A stretch of 30,449 nucleotides of DNA from Lachnospiraceae bacterium (GTDB lineage: Bacteria; Bacillota; Clostridia; Lachnospirales; Lachnospiraceae): assembly GCA_019424135.1 (NCBI GenBank), contig JAHYZZ010000002.1, positions 95,736 to 126,184 of the forward strand, read 5' to 3'. Position 1 is the first letter of the stretch. Every line of letters begins with the position of its first letter. Position numbers and translations under genes: made by a program. Shown here one piece after another: positions 28,550-30,449 of the stretch. Below the pieces are notes generated by a model that ran no database searches, was not told the origin of the DNA, and saw only the letters and a list, made by a program, of their open reading frames with translations.

Positions 28550-30449
28550 ATGGGCAGCGAAGAACAATACACACAGGTTACGGATTTTTTACGGGATATC
28601 GAAGAAAAACTAAATAAAAAACAGATGTCCATTGAGGCTTCCCTGGAGGAAGGCCAGAAGGACATTGAACGAATGCACGATTATTACTGGGAAAACTATG
28701 CAGAGATGGATCAGTATGGCTATGAGGACTATGATAATCAGCAGGCACTGCTTGGTCAGGTTAACGCCAACCAGGAGTTACTTATTTTAAGGCGGCGGAT
28801 CCGTAAGATGCTGCGGTCTCCCTTCTTTGGCCGTGTAGACTTTTGCTATGATGGAGAAGAAGAACCGGAAACTTTTTATATCGGAATTGCTAACTTTGCA
28901 GAAAGTGCAGGCATGCGCCCCTTAATCTATGACTGGCGGGCTCCGGTCAGCGAGTTGTTTTACGATTATGATAAGGGACCAGCCTTTTATCAGGCTCCGG
29001 CAGGAACGATGGATGGCGAGATTACTTCCAAATGGCAGTATAAGATTCGGGATGGACGGCTGATCTATGCTTTTGAAAGCGACACAAAGATTGATGACGA
29101 GATCTTGAAAGAAGAACTGGGAACGAATGGAGATATTAAGCTTAAGAATATTGTCCGAACCATCCAGAAGGAGCAAAACGCGATCATCCGTAATACTAGG
29201 GATAAGATCCTTGCGATCCAGGGAGTGGCCGGAAGCGGAAAAACATCGGTCGCTCTGCATCGGATTGCCTATCTTTTGTACCATGACCGGGATCATTTGA
29301 GATCTTCTGATATTTTGATCCTTTCACCCAACAGCGTGTTTGCAGATTATATTTCCCATATCCTTCCAGAACTTGGAGAAGAAGCTGTGCAGGAGATGAG
29401 TTTTGATCTGTTTACCTACCGGGAATTAAAGGATACAGCGCCAGACTGTGAAGACCGGTATCATCATCTGGAACGCCTGATGAAGTTCCCGGATCAAGAG
29501 GCCAAGGAAAGATTCCATAGAAAACAGTCTAAAGAAATGGCCGGACAGATTGAAGGATTTTTAGCAGTTCTAGAGGACAGCCTTATGAGCTTCAAAGATT
29601 TTGAATATAAAGGGATGAAGAAGACAGAGAGTGAATTGATCCACCTGTTTTATTTTAAATTCCAGAATGTCCCTCTCCTTGCAAGAATGGATGCCATTAG
29701 GGAATATCTGACCGATGAGTATGAGACCCTGAGGGGACGGGAGCTTTCTGAGGAAGAATCAGAAGCTGTCTGTCAGAAGTTTTCAGCTTTTTATGTAACA
29801 ACGGACATTTATCAGATCTATCAGAAGCTTATGGAGTTTTGCGGTTTTCCTGCGCTCCCGGATGTTCCCTATGAAAGAAGGATCGTGGAATATGAGGATG
29901 CTGCTCCCATGCTGTATTTAAAGTATCGTCTTCTTGGAAAAGGCTCACATAAAAGAATCAAGCATCTGGTTATTGACGAGATGCAGGATTATTCTTATTT
30001 GCAGTATCTGATCCTGGCGGAGCTTTTTTCCTGCAGTATGACGATTTTAGGAGACTGTTTCCAGACCATCGATGATACGCCCCAGGACGTCTTTTTGTTT
30101 CTTCCTCAGATTTTCGGAAAAAAGATACGAAAGATTTACCTGAACAAGAGCTATCGGAATACCATGGAGATCAGTCGATATGCTGCCTCACTCCGAAAAA
30201 ACTCCGAAAAGCCGACACAATTTTTAAAACGACATGGCAGGGAAGTCGAAGAGGAATCCATTCGCGGGATAGATCTTCTTCTGGACCGAATTTTGGAGAG
30301 GGTACGTATCCAGGGAGGAGAGGAAAGTTTCGAGACGGCTGCAATTCTGACCATGACAGAAGATGAGGCCTATGATATATGGCAGCTTTTGAAAGACCGA
30401 GGAACCGAAGTCTTCTATATCGACCGGGACAGTACCGCCTTTCGGCCCG
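28550..30449 (+). CDS. helD: HelD-like superfamily 1 helicase (3' end outside window)
   Basis: The frame is open from the ATG at 28550 (AAGGAG 11 bases upstream) to the window end, giving 633 codons. HelD proteins are UvrD-like ATPases that pull RNA polymerase off DNA or off stalled transcripts and recycle it. The N-terminal arm (about residues 1-80) is charged and probably coiled-coil. The family segment YDWRAPVSELFYDYD lies near 126. The motor has Walker A GVAGSGKT (K231), Walker B VIDEMQD (D476, E477), ILGDCFQTI and the later YLNKSYRNT. In the same family, HelR forms of actinobacteria give rifampicin tolerance; nothing here shows that. About 100-150 more residues would be expected. Confidence 0.92.
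   Translation, partial: MGSEEQYTQVTDFLRDIEEKLNKKQMSIEASLEEGQKDIERMHDYYWENYAEMDQYGYEDYDNQQALLGQVNANQELLILRRRIRKMLRSPFFGRVDFCYDGEEEPETFYIGIANFAESAGMRPLIYDWRAPVSELFYDYDKGPAFYQAPAGTMDGEITSKWQYKIRDGRLIYAFESDTKIDDEILKEELGTNGDIKLKNIVRTIQKEQNAIIRNTRDKILAIQGVAGSGKTSVALHRIAYLLYHDRDHLRSSDILILSPNSVFADYISHILPELGEEAVQEMSFDLFTYRELKDTAPDCEDRYHHLERLMKFPDQEAKERFHRKQSKEMAGQIEGFLAVLEDSLMSFKDFEYKGMKKTESELIHLFYFKFQNVPLLARMDAIREYLTDEYETLRGRELSEEESEAVCQKFSAFYVTTDIYQIYQKLMEFCGFPALPDVPYERRIVEYEDAAPMLYLKYRLLGKGSHKRIKHLVIDEMQDYSYLQYLILAELFSCSMTILGDCFQTIDDTPQDVFLFLPQIFGKKIRKIYLNKSYRNTMEISRYAASLRKNSEKPTQFLKRHGREVEEESIRGIDLLLDRILERVRIQGGEESFETAAILTMTEDEAYDIWQLLKDRGTEVFYIDRDSTAFRP

Noticed and set aside
1..30449. A prophage, defence island, insertion sequence or CRISPR array.
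   Set aside because: No transposase, integrase, phage structural gene, Cas gene or repeat-spacer pattern is visible; nearly all genes are housekeeping or central metabolism.

Overview
The window looks like chromosomal DNA of an anaerobic, low-to-mid GC Gram-positive bacterium of the Clostridia, most likely a Lachnospiraceae gut or rumen relative. The basis is the short FtsY without an acidic arm, the AGGAGG ribosome binding sites, the SigA-type promoters with 17-bp spacers, the U-tailed terminators, and the gene content: Rex, an NfnAB-type ferredoxin/NAD(P)H enzyme, a Re-citrate-synthase-like protein, two iron-dependent alcohol dehydrogenases and a SpoIIIE/FtsK beside a TepA-type ClpP homologue. 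The species cannot be named from this evidence. There is no prophage, insertion sequence, CRISPR array, rRNA or tRNA. Almost all the DNA is coding, and no gene-free stretch reaches 300 bases.

Layout. 1-3250: the 3' end of smc, then ftsY and a threonine ammonia-lyase with an ACT domain, ending in a terminator. 3252-6665: a compact regulated cassette of a Re-citrate-synthase/isopropylmalate-synthase-like enzyme, a GntR/FCD regulator and an NADP isocitrate dehydrogenase. Its promoter carries a perfect 22-bp palindrome, and the cassette appears to be the oxidative citrate-to-2-oxoglutarate (glutamate) branch without its aconitase. 6679-8604 (minus): an ABC-F ATPase, divergent from rex (8729-9370). 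9473-14181: NAD(P)HX repair enzyme, alanine racemase, a MazF toxin with no adjacent antitoxin, a soluble CorC-like CBS protein and YebC. 14189-15929: an unrecognised 148-residue protein and O-acetylhomoserine sulfhydrylase. 15980-20381: a TepA-type serine protease homologue, FtsK/SpoIIIE and an unusual zinc-ribbon/TPR/CHB_HEX membrane protein. 20494-24130: iron alcohol dehydrogenase, then NfnA and NfnB. 24229-26475: BioY, a ZIP transporter, RlmH and a VOC protein. 26472-27002 (minus): a membrane-anchored FKBP. 27221-28381: a second iron alcohol dehydrogenase behind a structured leader. 28550-end: a HelD-like helicase, cut by the window edge.

How the genes fit together. Several of them handle redox carriers: Rex senses NADH/NAD+, NfnAB would exchange electrons between ferredoxin, NADH and NADPH, the isocitrate dehydrogenase makes NADPH, the alcohol dehydrogenases dispose of NADH, and Nnr repairs damaged NAD(P)H. 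The rest are housekeeping genes for chromosome segregation, protein targeting, ribosome maturation and the cell wall.

I found no clearly new multi-gene system. The observations most worth checking are the palindromic operator of the citrate cassette, a 16-bp perfect hairpin that buries the ribosome binding site of the tepA-like gene, a consensus promoter followed at once by a terminator-like structured RNA before the second alcohol dehydrogenase, a long palindromic element between nfnB and bioY, and the MazF gene without an antitoxin.
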